Positions 24,943 to 34,932 are shown, numbered from the stretch's first letter. The stretch is 64,000 nucleotides of DNA from Silvania hatchlandensis (GCF_025564065.1 NZ_JAMGZK010000051.1:124001-188000), one strand, 5' to 3'. The notes: generated from the letters alone by a model not told the origin. Translations and numbers: made by a program.

Positions 24943-27815
24943 TTCTCGCCCCTTTCTAATAGAGCATTAAAATCAAAACCCGGAGGGTTGTGCTTAATAA
25001 CATCAGATATTAATCTGAATGACCTAAATTGAGCTTCTCTTAATGCGGAAATATTTAATTTAGTAGTTAATATACAATGATTTTCACCTCCTTTAACATA
25101 TATTTTATTTGAGATGGTACTGCTAGTTGGTTGCAATACGCACGACCCGCCATATTGAGAGGTATTTGATTGGGCAACATAGCAATGCAGATCCCTAGCC
25201 GCTGACTCAGTGATGTGTTGATAATAATTTATATCTTTATTCCAAACACATGCAAATAAAACATCTAATTGAGAACGGAAGAGAGCCCTATGCTCAATAT
25301 TAGCAAGTTCAAAACAGTTATAGGTTGAAAAAGATATTCCCTTCCATTTTACCAAGTGATAGCGTTGCTTGTTAACCTTCGGCTCCCCTACTTTTAACCT
25401 TAGAGAGCTCAACATTTCAATCTCACCAGGAGCATAGTGGTTCTTGACTCTAAATGACAGAAGACTTGATTTGTGTTTGTAACTGGTGGTGTATGGTAAC
25501 ATTTCGACCAGTATGTTATTTGCACAATCATTTATTACCCAATGTTCTAGGCCAAAAATGAAAGCTATCTGTTTACGCCTAGAATGCGCTGCCATAAAGG
25601 GCAACCATGAAACAGGGATTGATAATTCTGGAAGAAGTAGAATATGGACATTTTCTTCCGTAGCCGAGTTTAAAATTCTATAAAGATTTCGTTGTCTCTC
25701 ATAGCTTAAATTTGGCGACTGATCTTTTCTACAAGCACTCTCTATTGAATGCTCTTCAACTTTCATGTTTGCCAGAGCAACTCTAACTTCCTGTTCACTA
25801 TACTTACGATTTACATCCACTCTAATTTCTAGAGCTTTATTATCCTTTATTTTCCGTACACTACAATGTTTTGAGTGATATTTATTTGCAGTGATGAATT
25901 TATTAAGTTTTTTCCTGTGGAGGGCATCAATCAAATCAAACAATTGTCTCTCATCAGCATGGATATAACGAGGAGTCTTATTGATTTTTTTATCCTCTAG
26001 CTGAATGCCATTTATTTTTTTGTATAATCCTTCCTCAGTTAGATCCCCGTCATAGTTAGTGTAATTGGCCAATGGCCAGGATACTAGGTTATGTCGGATC
26101 ATGTTACTATCTCTGAATCTCCGCACTAAATTAGCCATTCTTGGCTTTTGTATCAATAACAACCTAATGCTCTCAAGCGCATTATTATCCGAGATCTCGT
26201 CACCTAAAAGCACATTCAAATCAAGAAGAGCAACGTTTAGACATAAAGATATATCAATATACTCATGCATTCCATTTAAGAGTTTTAACGTTATGGGGTT
26301 TTTAGAGTCCTTCCATTTCATCTTGTTGATGGTTTCATTTATTTGCTTATAGAATGAAACCGAAAAGCCATACTTTCTTGTGATTAAAGTATATGAAAGC
26401 ACTTTCTCCCATAGTCTACTAAATCTAAGGCAGTTTTCCCCCTTAAAAAACATCGTAATTTGTTTTAATGTATTTTCACTTGATGGAAGATTACAAAGCC
26501 TGTGCGCCAATATATGAGATGATATATACTTTGACAATTCTGTTTCATTCTCGGCCAACCCAACTATACTTCTAAATTTATTTACAGAGCCGTCAAATAA
26601 AATATCATATGCAAATTTGTCAAGATCGTTTGATATATGTTCATCGGGTAGAAATCTAAAAGCACTGCTTCTGTTTTCAATTTCTTGTTTAAAAAGTTGA
26701 AGCCCTGCTAAACTATGTTCTTTATTAAAATAATGAAAAATAAGTTTATCTTTTTGAACTGGTAAACCATGATATTCTTCAGTTAACGAAAAATCGTTGC
26801 TTTCCTCAGTAGTGGGCTCTATGAAATCACCAAGAGTATCATCTATAAAATTTATGACCTCATCACCTTTGCTATCAATATCAATGTTAGGAGAGGAAAA
26901 TACAAAGAGAATATCATCCACATATCTCCCATAGTATGATGGATTTATTTGTGATTTTATATCATTATCAAAACGCATCAAATACCAGTTAGCTAAAACA
27001 GCAGAAGAAGTAAATCCAATCGGGATCCCTTTATCAACTGAATGTGGATGAGTCTCGCTAATATAAGGAGATATTTTTTCTCTGTACTTTTCATGCATAG
27101 ATCTTAATTTTTCATTCAAAAACAATGAAAAATCTTTCGTTTCATTAAGTTGTTTATCTTTGATGAGAGACTCAATATCATCAAAATCAATATCGATATT
27201 ATAATAAAAACCCTTAAGATCTAATGAAAGGATAGCTACATCATTTTTATCTTTTTCAATAATTTCTATCGCTTTATCTATACCACCATCCCTCCATCGA
27301 TTGTAATTTTCTATATATCTTTCAAAGAGATTTTTAGCAGTTACTTTACCCGAAGACTCAGTGTTTTTTGAATATTTTTTAATAGTTCCAGAGATTCTGT
27401 TTCCATATACAGAATTTGAAAACATATCATCAATCATGGACCCCACAAACATAGACCATAATGTTTCAATTAGATATATTTCCACAGGGGCTACAATTAA
27501 ATAATTCACCGCACTTACTGAATACTCGTTAGTCGTTTTGTTATTACTTAAAAAAAGCGCACCACTTTTTTGCTTAATATCAAGATGACTCTCAATTTTT
27601 TTAGGTAAAATATCCACATCTATTTTATTCAACCATTGCTCAAAGTCATTCTCATTTTTGTTATTGAAAAAACTGACAACCTTATTTATTTTTCTATCAA
27701 AGTTAGTATTTTCGAATCTGGCAACTTCAGCTTTCAAATAGAAATTTAAGTTTTCATAGTATGCATATGACTTAAGACAGTTATATGCACTAATAACTAC
27801 ATCTTTTGTTATCAT
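24939..27815 (-). CDS. Reverse transcriptase-nitrilase fusion (UG1, DRT type 1)
   Basis: A 958-residue two-domain protein. RT motifs: Asp199 in ILSLDLKGFYYNI (palm A), KGIPIGFTSSAVLANWYL (motif B, residues 262-279) and YVDD at 298-301 (motif C). The C-terminal nitrilase domain spans about 690-930: catalytic Glu730 in LLLPELSIP, a Lys-containing LVKWKG strand, and Cys834 in TYNCFEL. All catalytic residues I can look for are present. No maturase or integrase domain is fused. RTs of the UG1 class with this fusion defend against phages by an incompletely understood mechanism. The AT-rich gene follows the integrase with an 89-bp gap and overlaps its membrane partner. Confidence 0.88.
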   Translation of the reverse strand: MITKDVVISAYNCLKSYAYYENLNFYLKAEVARFENTNFDRKINKVVSFFNNKNENDFEQWLNKIDVDILPKKIESHLDIKQKSGALFLSNNKTTNEYSVSAVNYLIVAPVEIYLIETLWSMFVGSMIDDMFSNSVYGNRISGTIKKYSKNTESSGKVTAKNLFERYIENYNRWRDGGIDKAIEIIEKDKNDVAILSLDLKGFYYNIDIDFDDIESLIKDKQLNETKDFSLFLNEKLRSMHEKYREKISPYISETHPHSVDKGIPIGFTSSAVLANWYLMRFDNDIKSQINPSYYGRYVDDILFVFSSPNIDIDSKGDEVINFIDDTLGDFIEPTTEESNDFSLTEEYHGLPVQKDKLIFHYFNKEHSLAGLQLFKQEIENRSSAFRFLPDEHISNDLDKFAYDILFDGSVNKFRSIVGLAENETELSKYISSHILAHRLCNLPSSENTLKQITMFFKGENCLRFSRLWEKVLSYTLITRKYGFSVSFYKQINETINKMKWKDSKNPITLKLLNGMHEYIDISLCLNVALLDLNVLLGDEISDNNALESIRLLLIQKPRMANLVRRFRDSNMIRHNLVSWPLANYTNYDGDLTEEGLYKKINGIQLEDKKINKTPRYIHADERQLFDLIDALHRKKLNKFITANKYHSKHCSVRKIKDNKALEIRVDVNRKYSEQEVRVALANMKVEEHSIESACRKDQSPNLSYERQRNLYRILNSATEENVHILLLPELSIPVSWLPFMAAHSRRKQIAFIFGLEHWVINDCANNILVEMLPYTTSYKHKSSLLSFRVKNHYAPGEIEMLSSLRLKVGEPKVNKQRYHLVKWKGISFSTYNCFELANIEHRALFRSQLDVLFACVWNKDINYYQHITESAARDLHCYVAQSNTSQYGGSCVLQPTSSTISNKIYVKGGENHCILTTKLNISALREAQFRSFRLISDVIKHNPPGFDFNALLERGEK

Positions 27816-27904
27816 AACTCACCATTCCGCTTTGTGGTTTATCAATATTTACTTTAATTACATTAATCGATTAACAATCGATAATATCTATGGATTCGTC
27901 ATCT

Positions 27905-29158
27905 TTATCTTTTCGCATAATCATATGGTGTTATATTAGCAGTACGATTTCCATCTAAATAATCAGCCCACCACTGCACCATCAAACGACGCTCATCCAA
28001 ATGCTCTGAAGTTTGAATATAGGCAGCACGCACATTGTTACGCTCAGAATGGCTTAACTGACGCTCTATCGCGTCATCGCTCCATAACCCTGACTCCCCC
28101 ATAGCACCACGCGCCATCGTCCTAAATCCATGTCCGCAAACTTCGGTTTTCGTGTCATAGCCCATCGCACGCAATGCGCTAATTACCGTGTTTTCACTCA
28201 TGACCTTAGTTGCATCATGATCCCCCGGGAACAGCAGCTCTTTATCACCACTAATCTGCTTAAGCTGCTCTAACAAAATCATCGCCTGTCGACTGAGAGG
28301 AACGATATGCTCCTCTTTCATCTTCATGCCACGGTATGAGTAACGCACGCCTTTAATTTCTTCTCGCTTTGCCGGTATACGCCAAAGAGATTTATCGAAA
28401 TCGAATTCATCCCAACGCGCAAAACGTAACTCACTGGAACGCACGAAAGTTAGTAAGGAAAGCTCGACAGCGATCCGTGTCATTACCCGGCCACGATATG
28501 CCGCAAGGCGTGCCAGAAACTCAGGGAAGCGGCTAAAGGGTAAAGCGGGGTAATGTCGCGCTTTGGTTGTCGATAAAGCACCGGCCATGTCACTTGCTGG
28601 ATTTGAGTCGATGTAATCGTTCTGTACGGCATACCGCATAATGGCCGTGACGCGCTGTTGCAGGCGCTGAGCGACGTCGTGCTTACCACTGGCATCAACT
28701 TTTTTAATCGGGGCTAACAGGTGGCTGGTTTTGAGCTGACGAATGTCAGACGAACCGATGTGGGGGAAGATATAAAGTTCAAGATAGCGAAGAACGCGCG
28801 ATCGATGGTCTTCACTCCATCGCTTGTTACTGGCATGCCATTCACGAGCAATGGTTTCGAAAGTGTATGCACCCGAATCCTCGGCCTGAGCTTCTTTCTG
28901 TTCGGCTTTTGGGTCAATACCCTGCACTAACAGCTTTTTAGCTTCGTCGCGCTTTGTTCTTGCCTGAGCAAGCGTCACAGTAGGCCAAACACCAAAAGCG
29001 AGGCGATCCTCTTTTTTGTCAGAGGGGCGTCGGTATTTCATGCGCCAGTATTTAGAACCCTTGGCCGAAACCTCGAGATATAAACCGCCACCATCGGCCA
29101 TTTTGTAGGTTTTGTCTTTTGGCTTTGCGGTCTCGACCTGTCTGGCGTTGAGCTTCAT
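27905..29158 (-). CDS. P4-type tyrosine integrase
   Basis: A 417-residue tyrosine recombinase. The N-terminal arm-binding DUF4102 domain opens MKLNARQVETAKP and KMADGGGLYLEVSAKGSKYWRMKYR; the catalytic domain has the first Arg in FVRSSELRFARWDEF, HGFRTMARGAMGE (His-x-x-Arg) and the nucleophile Tyr in VRAAYIQTSEHLDERR. I chose ATG 29158, the usual family start, over 29170. It lies 113 bp from the 3' end of tRNA-Leu, the normal place for an integrase using that tRNA as attB. It looks intact, so excision might still occur if an attR survives. Confidence 0.9.
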   Translation of the reverse strand: MKLNARQVETAKPKDKTYKMADGGGLYLEVSAKGSKYWRMKYRRPSDKKEDRLAFGVWPTVTLAQARTKRDEAKKLLVQGIDPKAEQKEAQAEDSGAYTFETIAREWHASNKRWSEDHRSRVLRYLELYIFPHIGSSDIRQLKTSHLLAPIKKVDASGKHDVAQRLQQRVTAIMRYAVQNDYIDSNPASDMAGALSTTKARHYPALPFSRFPEFLARLAAYRGRVMTRIAVELSLLTFVRSSELRFARWDEFDFDKSLWRIPAKREEIKGVRYSYRGMKMKEEHIVPLSRQAMILLEQLKQISGDKELLFPGDHDATKVMSENTVISALRAMGYDTKTEVCGHGFRTMARGAMGESGLWSDDAIERQLSHSERNNVRAAYIQTSEHLDERRLMVQWWADYLDGNRTANITPYDYAKR

Positions 29159-29230
29159 CTGGGGGCACATTTCTAATCGAACTGAGATTTTCCCAACACT
29201 ACCGGGATTTCAACGTAAAAAAATAGGCAC

Positions 29231-29253
29231 AAAAAAAGCCGCCCTTGAGCGAC
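29231..29253 (-). terminator. Terminator downstream of leuX
   Basis: On the minus strand GTCGCTC-AA-GGGCGGC forms a GU-containing stem followed by seven T residues, 18 bp after the tRNA CCA. It would end leuX transcription before the integrase gene. Confidence 0.6.
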
Positions 29254-29270
29254 TTAATTTTTGCATCTTT

Positions 29271-29357
29271 TGGTGCCGAAGGCCGGAATCGAACCGGCAC
29301 GTATTTCTACGGTTGATTTTGAATCAACTGCGTCTACCGATTTCGCCACTTCGGCAC
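29271..29357 (-). tRNA. leuX: tRNA-Leu (CAA)
   Basis: An 87-nt cloverleaf on the minus strand. The acceptor stem GTGCCGA pairs with TCGGCAC, followed by encoded CCA. The anticodon stem-loop is GTTGA-TTCAAAA-TCAAC, giving anticodon CAA; a T loop GGTTCGAATCC is present. This is the leuX-type tRNA that reads UUG, a well-known integration hotspot in enterobacteria. Here a P4-type integrase lies at its 3' side. Confidence 0.95.
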
Positions 29358-29382
29358 TGAAGGGGATGCGGAAACGTTGTGG

Positions 29383-29410
29383 ATTATACCTGTCGCGCGC
29401 CGCCATGCAA
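29383..29410 (-). promoter_or_regulatory. leuX promoter
   Basis: On the minus strand TTGCAT (29410-29405) and a perfect TATAAT (29388-29383) are 16 bp apart; the -10 lies 25 bp upstream of the tRNA 5' end, a short leader typical of tRNA genes. Confidence 0.6.
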
Positions 29411-29456
29411 GCGGCGACGCGCTAAACCGGTGCCAAGTGCCGAAAAAACAACCGCC

Positions 29457-30170
29457 TTACAGGTCCGACACCGAATAGCGAATCAACCCGGCCGCCTGTG
29501 GCTCTGGCAGCGCCAGCACGTTGTTCCACAGATCCTGTATCAGGTCGCAGCTCAGCTTCTCGTTGCCCTTCCCTTTGCTCGGCGACTGCAGCAGCTCGAT
29601 ATCATCCCCGTACTTCAGGGTCAGCTTCTGGATAATCGGCACCACGTCGGTCTCGGCGCGGGTCGTTTCCTGCGGGGTTACGGTATGTTTGTTCGGCCCC
29701 ACGGCGGCACGCATCATGGTGGCATCCGCCTGCATCCGGCGCTGCATCAGGTCTTTATCCAGCAGGCGCATCGGGTTTACGCCGCCCTTCACTTCCGGAT
29801 ACACAAAGCGGAAGCAGTTGTCATCGCTCAGCTTCTGCATGGCGGCGATCTGCTCGATATTGAGCTTCATATATTCCACCACGTTGGCGTCCGGAGCGGT
29901 TTGCAGGCGCGCCATCTGCAGATTCAAAATCTGCGGCTGTATGGTGTCGATAATCTGCTGCTCGGTTTTACCCGCCTTGTTCATCGCCAACACCTGATCC
30001 TGGATTTTGCTGCGAAACGCAGGTTCCTGCTCCTTAATCACCTGCCAGCTGGGCATATTGCTGAGCGCGGCGTCGAGCTTTTCAGGCGTGGGCGATTTGT
30101 CCCGGAAGAACCAGCTTCCTGCCGCGATACCCACCACTACGGCGATGGCGATACGTACACCCTTTTTCAT
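29457..30170 (-). CDS. Uncharacterised membrane-anchored protein
   Basis: A 237-residue protein with a single N-terminal hydrophobic segment (VRIAIAVVVGIAAGSWFF) that could be a signal anchor, then a soluble, mostly helical periplasmic domain with two cysteines (DDNCFRFVYP and LSCDLIQDL) that may form a disulfide. I do not recognise the family. It follows miaE on the same strand with a 21-bp gap, so they may be cotranscribed. The GC content matches the core, so this is probably a normal genus-level gene at the edge of the leuX island. Confidence 0.6.
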   Translation of the reverse strand: MKKGVRIAIAVVVGIAAGSWFFRDKSPTPEKLDAALSNMPSWQVIKEQEPAFRSKIQDQVLAMNKAGKTEQQIIDTIQPQILNLQMARLQTAPDANVVEYMKLNIEQIAAMQKLSDDNCFRFVYPEVKGGVNPMRLLDKDLMQRRMQADATMMRAAVGPNKHTVTPQETTRAETDVVPIIQKLTLKYGDDIELLQSPSKGKGNEKLSCDLIQDLWNNVLALPEPQAAGLIRYSVSDL

Positions 30171-30191
30171 CGTTCCCTGTCCTTCTGTTAA

Positions 30192-30950
30192 TTAAACCGG
30201 CACCCCGCTGTGGAAGCGGAATTCAGCGTCCGGGGATAAGATAAGCGCGGCCTCCACCTCGCCAAACAGCTTCACCCTGGGGGTGATGTCGTCATCACTC
30301 ACCTGCTGCGCCAGCTGCAGATAGTCCTGATAGTGCCGGGCTTCGGAGCGCAGCAGCGACAGGTAAAACGTCTGCAGGTCGTCATCGAGGAACGGCGCCA
30401 GCGCGGCGAAGCGTTCGCAGGAGCGCGCCTCGATATAGGCACCGCAAATCAGTTTATCGATTAGCGTCAGCGGCTCGTGGGTGCGCACGGCTTTCAGCAT
30501 CCCTTTAGCGTAGCGGCTGGCTGTCATTTTGACGTACGGAATGTTACGCGCCAGCATCGCCTCGCGCACCTGCCAGAAATGGTGCAGCTCTTCTTTCATT
30601 AACAGCACCATGCTGTCGATAAGCGCCTGGCCCCATGGGTCGTCGGTCTTCGGCATCACGCTTTTGCTAATCTGCTTATGCAGGGCAATAAAGTCAGGTT
30701 CCGGCCCGTCGCGAAAGGTAAAGGCTTCGTAGGGTCTGAGCCACTCAAGCAGCGCGTCCGCACCGCGTTGGTCGGCGACGTATTTGCGCACCAGCAGCAG
30801 CGCGGTCTGGGCGGCTTTGAGCTCGCACACCATATGGTCGGTGAGCAGCAGCGGCAGGTTCGCCGGGTCGCGGGCTTGTTCAATCCACGCTTGAGGGGTC
30901 GGGCACGGGAGGAAGTGTAAAACTGGGGCGAGTATCTGCGGGTAATCCAT
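30192..30950 (-). CDS. miaE: tRNA-(ms2io6A)-hydroxylase
   Basis: A 252-residue ferritin-like diiron monooxygenase matching Salmonella MiaE (MDYPQILAPVLHFLPCPTPQAWI). Diiron ligands of the E-x-x-H type are visible in LLMKEELHHFWQVREAM and in AYIEARSCERFAAL / LLRSEARHYQDYL. It hydroxylates the isopentenyl group of ms2i6A37 in tRNAs reading UNN codons, in an oxygen-dependent reaction. I chose ATG 30950, the family start; ATG 30953 directly abuts it. E. coli K-12 lacks this gene, so its presence supports a non-Escherichia genus. The tRNA-Leu(CAA) gene nearby encodes one type of possible substrate. Confidence 0.93.
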   Translation of the reverse strand: MDYPQILAPVLHFLPCPTPQAWIEQARDPANLPLLLTDHMVCELKAAQTALLLVRKYVADQRGADALLEWLRPYEAFTFRDGPEPDFIALHKQISKSVMPKTDDPWGQALIDSMVLLMKEELHHFWQVREAMLARNIPYVKMTASRYAKGMLKAVRTHEPLTLIDKLICGAYIEARSCERFAALAPFLDDDLQTFYLSLLRSEARHYQDYLQLAQQVSDDDITPRVKLFGEVEAALILSPDAEFRFHSGVPV

Positions 30951-30995
30951 CATTGAACCTTGCAAAGCGGCAGCCGAAGCTGCCGCAAATCATAC

Positions 30996-31424
30996 TTAGT
31001 GACGCACGCCGGTGTCGTCTTCGTCGAGACCTTCTTCGTCATCTTCGTCTTCGTCACCCTCTTCGCCGTTCGGATCTTCGAAGTAGGTGCCCCAGCCGTC
31101 GTATTCCACTTCAAACTTCTCGGCCAGGTTCATCAGCTGTTCAACCTGGGCGTCGATCAGGTCCGCTTTCAGCGCGCCTTCGCTCAGGATGTCGCAGCAG
31201 ATGACGGTATCGCCCTCTTCCACTTCCAGCTCTTCTGGCTCGGTCACTTCGTAACCCATTTTAAAGGCTTCGACCGCCAGCTTTTCCAGCGCGTCGAAAT
31301 CATCCGCAGAGAAATGATGCTCGATGGTGTACAGCGCATCCGGATCGCTGCCGTCTTCCAGCAGTTCTTCAATAATCAGTCGCGTCTCTTCGCGCTGTTC
31401 TTCCAGCAGTTCTGGGTTTGCCAT
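30996..31424 (-). CDS. rraB: Ribonuclease E inhibitor B
   Basis: A 142-residue strongly acidic protein matching E. coli RraB (YjgD): [38 protein letters not shown] and a highly acidic tail ([17 protein letters not shown]). RraB binds the C-terminal region of RNase E and alters which transcripts are degraded. It is divergent from argI as in E. coli and lies upstream of miaE on the same strand with a 45-bp gap. Confidence 0.95.
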   Translation of the reverse strand: MANPELLEEQREETRLIIEELLEDGSDPDALYTIEHHFSADDFDALEKLAVEAFKMGYEVTEPEELEVEEGDTVICCDILSEGALKADLIDAQVEQLMNLAEKFEVEYDGWGTYFEDPNGEEGDEDEDDEEGLDEDDTGVRH

Positions 31425-31522
31425 GGCTCGTTCCTCTTTAAAGTGCGGCAGATACTTCTATTTTCACACACGGATGTGTTTGCCTCCACCTTTGTAAGAA
31501 AGATTTGTGAAACGGGGTTGCA

Positions 31523-31561
31523 ACTGCATATTGATACATATAAATTGAATTTTAATTCAAT
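31523..31561 (+). promoter_or_regulatory. Two ARG boxes upstream of argI
   Basis: ATTGAATT-TT-AATTCAAT (31544-31561) is a near-perfect 18-bp ARG box. Three bp upstream, 31523-31540 holds a weaker box (TGCATATTGATACA, 11 of 14 core positions). The tandem 18-bp boxes with a 3-bp spacer are the normal ArgR arrangement, so argI should be repressed by ArgR with arginine. Confidence 0.85.
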
Positions 31562-31588
31562 AAGTGGCCTTTGCCATGTGAGGATAAA

Positions 31589-32593
31589 ATGTCTGAACTG
31601 TATAAAAAACACTTCCTGAAACTGCTCGATTTTACCCCTGCACAGATCACGTCCCTGCTTGCGCTGTCGGCACGCCTGAAGTCCGATAAGAAAAAAGGTA
31701 CGGAAGTACAGCACCTTACTGGCAAAAATATCGCGCTCATCTTCGAAAAAGACTCAACCCGCACCCGATGCTCTTTCGAAGTTGCCGCATTTGACCAGGG
31801 CGCACGCGTCACGTATCTCGGGCCAAGCGGCAGCCAGATTGGGCATAAAGAGTCAATTAAAGATACCGCACGCGTATTGGGCCGGATGTACGACGGGATT
31901 CAGTATCGCGGTCACGGGCAGGAAGTTGTCGAAACGCTGGCGCAATATGCCGGCGTGCCGGTGTGGAATGGGCTGACCAACGAGTTCCACCCAACCCAGT
32001 TGCTGGCCGACCTGCTCACACTGCAGGAGCATCTCCCGGGCAAAGCCTTTAACGAGATGGTGCTGGTGTATACCGGCGACGCGCGTAACAACATGGGCAA
32101 CTCGATGCTCGAAGCGGCGGCGCTCACCGGGCTGGATCTGCGTCTGGTGGCCCCGAAAGCCTGCTGGCCGGAAGAGAGTCTGGTAGCCGAGTGCAGCGCC
32201 CTGGCGGAGCAGAATGGCGGCAGAATCACCCTCACCGAGGATGTAGCGGCGGGCGTGAAGGACGCCGACTTTATCTATACCGACGTGTGGGTGTCGATGG
32301 GTGAAGCCAAAGAGAAGTGGGCCGAGCGGATCGCCCTGCTGCGCGGCTATCAGGTGAACAGCCAGATGATGGCCCTGACCGGTAACCCGAACGTGAAGTT
32401 CCTGCACTGCCTGCCGGCGTTCCATGACGATCAGACCACCCTGGGCCAGCAGATGGCGAAGGAGTTCGACCTGCACGGTGGGATGGAAGTAACGGACGAG
32501 GTGTTTGAGTCGGCGGCAAGCGTGGTGTTTGATCAGGCGGAAAACAGAATGCACACGATTAAGGCGGTGATGGTGGCGACGCTGGGGAAATAG
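31589..32593 (+). CDS. argI: Ornithine carbamoyltransferase
   Basis: A 334-residue enzyme matching E. coli ArgI. The carbamoyl phosphate motif STRTR is in [13 protein letters not shown], the ornithine loop includes [12 protein letters not shown], and [14 protein letters not shown] is conserved. It makes citrulline from ornithine and carbamoyl phosphate in arginine synthesis. ATG 31589 (GTGAGGATAAA upstream) is the E. coli-equivalent start; an in-frame ATG at 31571 is ignored. Two ARG boxes precede it and a palindromic repeat follows. Confidence 0.96.
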   Translation: MSELYKKHFLKLLDFTPAQITSLLALSARLKSDKKKGTEVQHLTGKNIALIFEKDSTRTRCSFEVAAFDQGARVTYLGPSGSQIGHKESIKDTARVLGRMYDGIQYRGHGQEVVETLAQYAGVPVWNGLTNEFHPTQLLADLLTLQEHLPGKAFNEMVLVYTGDARNNMGNSMLEAAALTGLDLRLVAPKACWPEESLVAECSALAEQNGGRITLTEDVAAGVKDADFIYTDVWVSMGEAKEKWAERIALLRGYQVNSQMMALTGNPNVKFLHCLPAFHDDQTTLGQQMAKEFDLHGGMEVTDEVFESAASVVFDQAENRMHTIKAVMVATLGK

Positions 32594-32597
32594 GGTG

Positions 32598-32637
32598 TCC
32601 CCTCACCCTAACCCTCTCCCCAAAGGGGAGAGGGAAC
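32598..32637. repeat. Palindromic repeat after argI
   Basis: CCCCTCACCCTAACCCTCTCCCC-type element with a 10-bp perfect stem CCCTCTCCCC/GGGGAGAGGG (32612-32634, AAA loop). It lies between convergent argI and yjgK. The same element recurs near 39.5 kb and 49.5 kb. Confidence 0.8.
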
Positions 32638-32654
32638 AGTCAGGTGCGGGTTTT

Positions 32655-33288
<634 letters not shown>

Positions 33289-33313
33289 GCGCCACAATTT
33301 GCCAGGAGGAAGC

Positions 33314-33418
33314 ATGCTCAAACATGTTCGACAGAGTGCCCTGATGCGTCTCAAAACAGACGCTGGCCTGCCGTTTTTCTTCCCATTGCATACCCTATTC
33401 CCAGAGCCCCTCATTTGA
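33314..33418 (+). CDS. pyrL: pyrBI leader peptide
   Basis: A 34-codon ORF with AGGAGG 5 bp upstream. It begins [14 protein letters not shown] and includes [13 protein letters not shown], equivalent to the [10 protein letters not shown] segment of E. coli PyrL. It ends inside the attenuator stem. Ribosomes translating it closely behind RNA polymerase at low UTP disrupt the terminator. It was too short for an automatic ORF cut-off but is clear from sequence and position. Confidence 0.9.
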   Translation: MLKHVRQSALMRLKTDAGLPFFFPLHTLFPEPLI

Positions 33419-33431
33419 GGGGCTTTTTTTT
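33405..33431 (+). terminator. pyrBI attenuator
   Basis: AGCCCCTCA-TT-TGAGGGGCT, a 9-bp perfect stem followed by a run of eight T, overlaps the end of pyrL and precedes pyrB by 22 bp. It is the UTP-sensitive attenuator of the operon. Confidence 0.92.
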
Positions 33432-33452
33432 GCCCGGCGTCAGGAGATAAAC

Positions 33453-34385
33453 ATGAATCCGCTTTATCAAAAACATATCATTTCCATAAATGACCTCAGC
33501 CGTGAAGAGCTGGAACTGGTTCTGGAGACCGCGGCAAAACTGAAAGCCAATCCGCAGCCGGAGCTGCTCAAGCACAAAGTGATTGCCAGCTGCTTCTTTG
33601 AAGCCTCCACCCGTACCCGCCTGTCGTTCGAGACCTCCATGCACCGCCTGGGCGCCAGCGTGGTGGGTTTCTCCGACAGCAGCAATACGTCGCTGGGCAA
33701 GAAAGGTGAAACCCTGGCGGACACCATCTCGGTGATCAGCACCTACGTCGACGCCATCGTGATGCGTCACCCGCAGGAGGGCGCCGCCCGTCTGGCGACC
33801 GAGTTCTCGGGCGGTATCCCGGTGCTGAACGCCGGTGACGGCGCGAACCAGCACCCGACCCAGACCCTTCTGGATCTGTTCACCATTCAGGAAACCCAGG
33901 GCCGCCTGGAGAACCTGAACATCGCTATGGTCGGCGACCTGAAATATGGCCGCACCGTCCACTCCCTGACCCAGGCGCTGGCGAAGTTTAATGGCAACCG
34001 CTTCTACTTTATCGCCCCGGACGCGCTGGCGATGCCGCAATACATCCTCGATATGCTGGATGAGAAAGGCATCCCATGGAGCCTGCACGCCAGTATCGAA
34101 GAGATGATGGCCGAGGTGGATATTCTGTACATGACCCGCGTGCAGAAAGAGCGTCTGGATCCGTCGGAGTACGCCAGCGTCAAAGCCCAGTTCATCCTGC
34201 GCGCCAGCGACCTCGAGGGTGCGCGCAGCAACATGAAGGTGCTGCACCCGCTGCCGCGTATCGATGAGATCACCACCGACGTGGATAAGACGCCGCACGC
34301 CTGGTACTTCCAGCAGGCGGGGAACGGCATTTTTGCGCGCCAGGCGTTACTGGCACTGGTTCTGAATCGCGACTTAGCGCTGTAA
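33453..34385 (+). CDS. pyrB: Aspartate carbamoyltransferase catalytic subunit
   Basis: A 310-residue protein matching E. coli PyrB ([20 protein letters not shown]). STRTR ([12 protein letters not shown]) and HPLPR near residue 266 are the carbamoyl phosphate motifs, and [12 protein letters not shown] contains the active-site Ser-Lys loop from the neighbouring subunit. It commits carbamoyl phosphate and aspartate to pyrimidine synthesis. Regulated by the pyrL attenuator and, as enzyme, by CTP/UTP through PyrI. AGGAG (33441-33445) gives the start. Confidence 0.96.
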   Translation: MNPLYQKHIISINDLSREELELVLETAAKLKANPQPELLKHKVIASCFFEASTRTRLSFETSMHRLGASVVGFSDSSNTSLGKKGETLADTISVISTYVDAIVMRHPQEGAARLATEFSGGIPVLNAGDGANQHPTQTLLDLFTIQETQGRLENLNIAMVGDLKYGRTVHSLTQALAKFNGNRFYFIAPDALAMPQYILDMLDEKGIPWSLHASIEEMMAEVDILYMTRVQKERLDPSEYASVKAQFILRASDLEGARSNMKVLHPLPRIDEITTDVDKTPHAWYFQQAGNGIFARQALLALVLNRDLAL

Positions 34386-34397
34386 GGGGAAATGACA

Positions 34398-34859
34398 ATG
34401 ACACACGATAATAAACTCCAGGTCGAAGCCATCAAACGCGGCACCGTAATTGACCATATCCCTGCGCAGGTGGGCTTTAAGCTGCTGACCCTGTTCAAAC
34501 TGACTGAAACCGACCAGCGCATCACCATCGGTCTGAACCTGCCGTCGGGTGAGATGGGGCGGAAAGACCTGATTAAAATTGAGAACACCTTCCTGACCGA
34601 CGAGCAGGTTAACCAGCTCTCCCTGTACGCACCACAAGCGACCGTTAACCGTATCGACGACTATGAAGTGGTGGGCAAATCCCGCCCGGGCCTGCCGTCC
34701 CGTATCGAGGGCGTGCTGGTCTGTCCGAACAGCAACTGCATCAGCCATGCGGAACCGGTGAACTCCAGCTTTGCAGTGAAAAAACGCGTCAATGACATCG
34801 CGCTCAAATGCAAATACTGTGAAAAAGAGTTTTCTCATTATGTGGTGCTGGCCAACTAA
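34398..34859 (+). CDS. pyrI: Aspartate carbamoyltransferase regulatory subunit
   Basis: A 153-residue protein matching E. coli PyrI ([22 protein letters not shown]). The zinc domain has CPNSNC and CKYCEKE, the four cysteines that bind Zn and contact PyrB. The N-terminal domain binds ATP, CTP and UTP. I chose ATG 34398 (family start, AGGGGA 8 bp upstream); the ATG at 34392 is two codons earlier. It follows pyrB by 12 bp. Confidence 0.95.
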   Translation: MTHDNKLQVEAIKRGTVIDHIPAQVGFKLLTLFKLTETDQRITIGLNLPSGEMGRKDLIKIENTFLTDEQVNQLSLYAPQATVNRIDDYEVVGKSRPGLPSRIEGVLVCPNSNCISHAEPVNSSFAVKKRVNDIALKCKYCEKEFSHYVVLAN

Positions 34860-34875
34860 TCACGGTGGTAATGCC

Positions 34876-34902
34876 TTCCCGGCTCTTTATAATGGCCGGG
34901 AA
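34876..34902 (+). terminator. Hairpin after pyrI
   Basis: TTCCCGGC/GCCGGGAA, an 8-bp stem with an 11-nt loop, 17 bp after pyrI. No T-run, so termination may be partial and ridA may receive some read-through. Confidence 0.5.
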
Positions 34903-34932
34903 CATTCATAACGCTGTAATTCAGGAGAAGAC

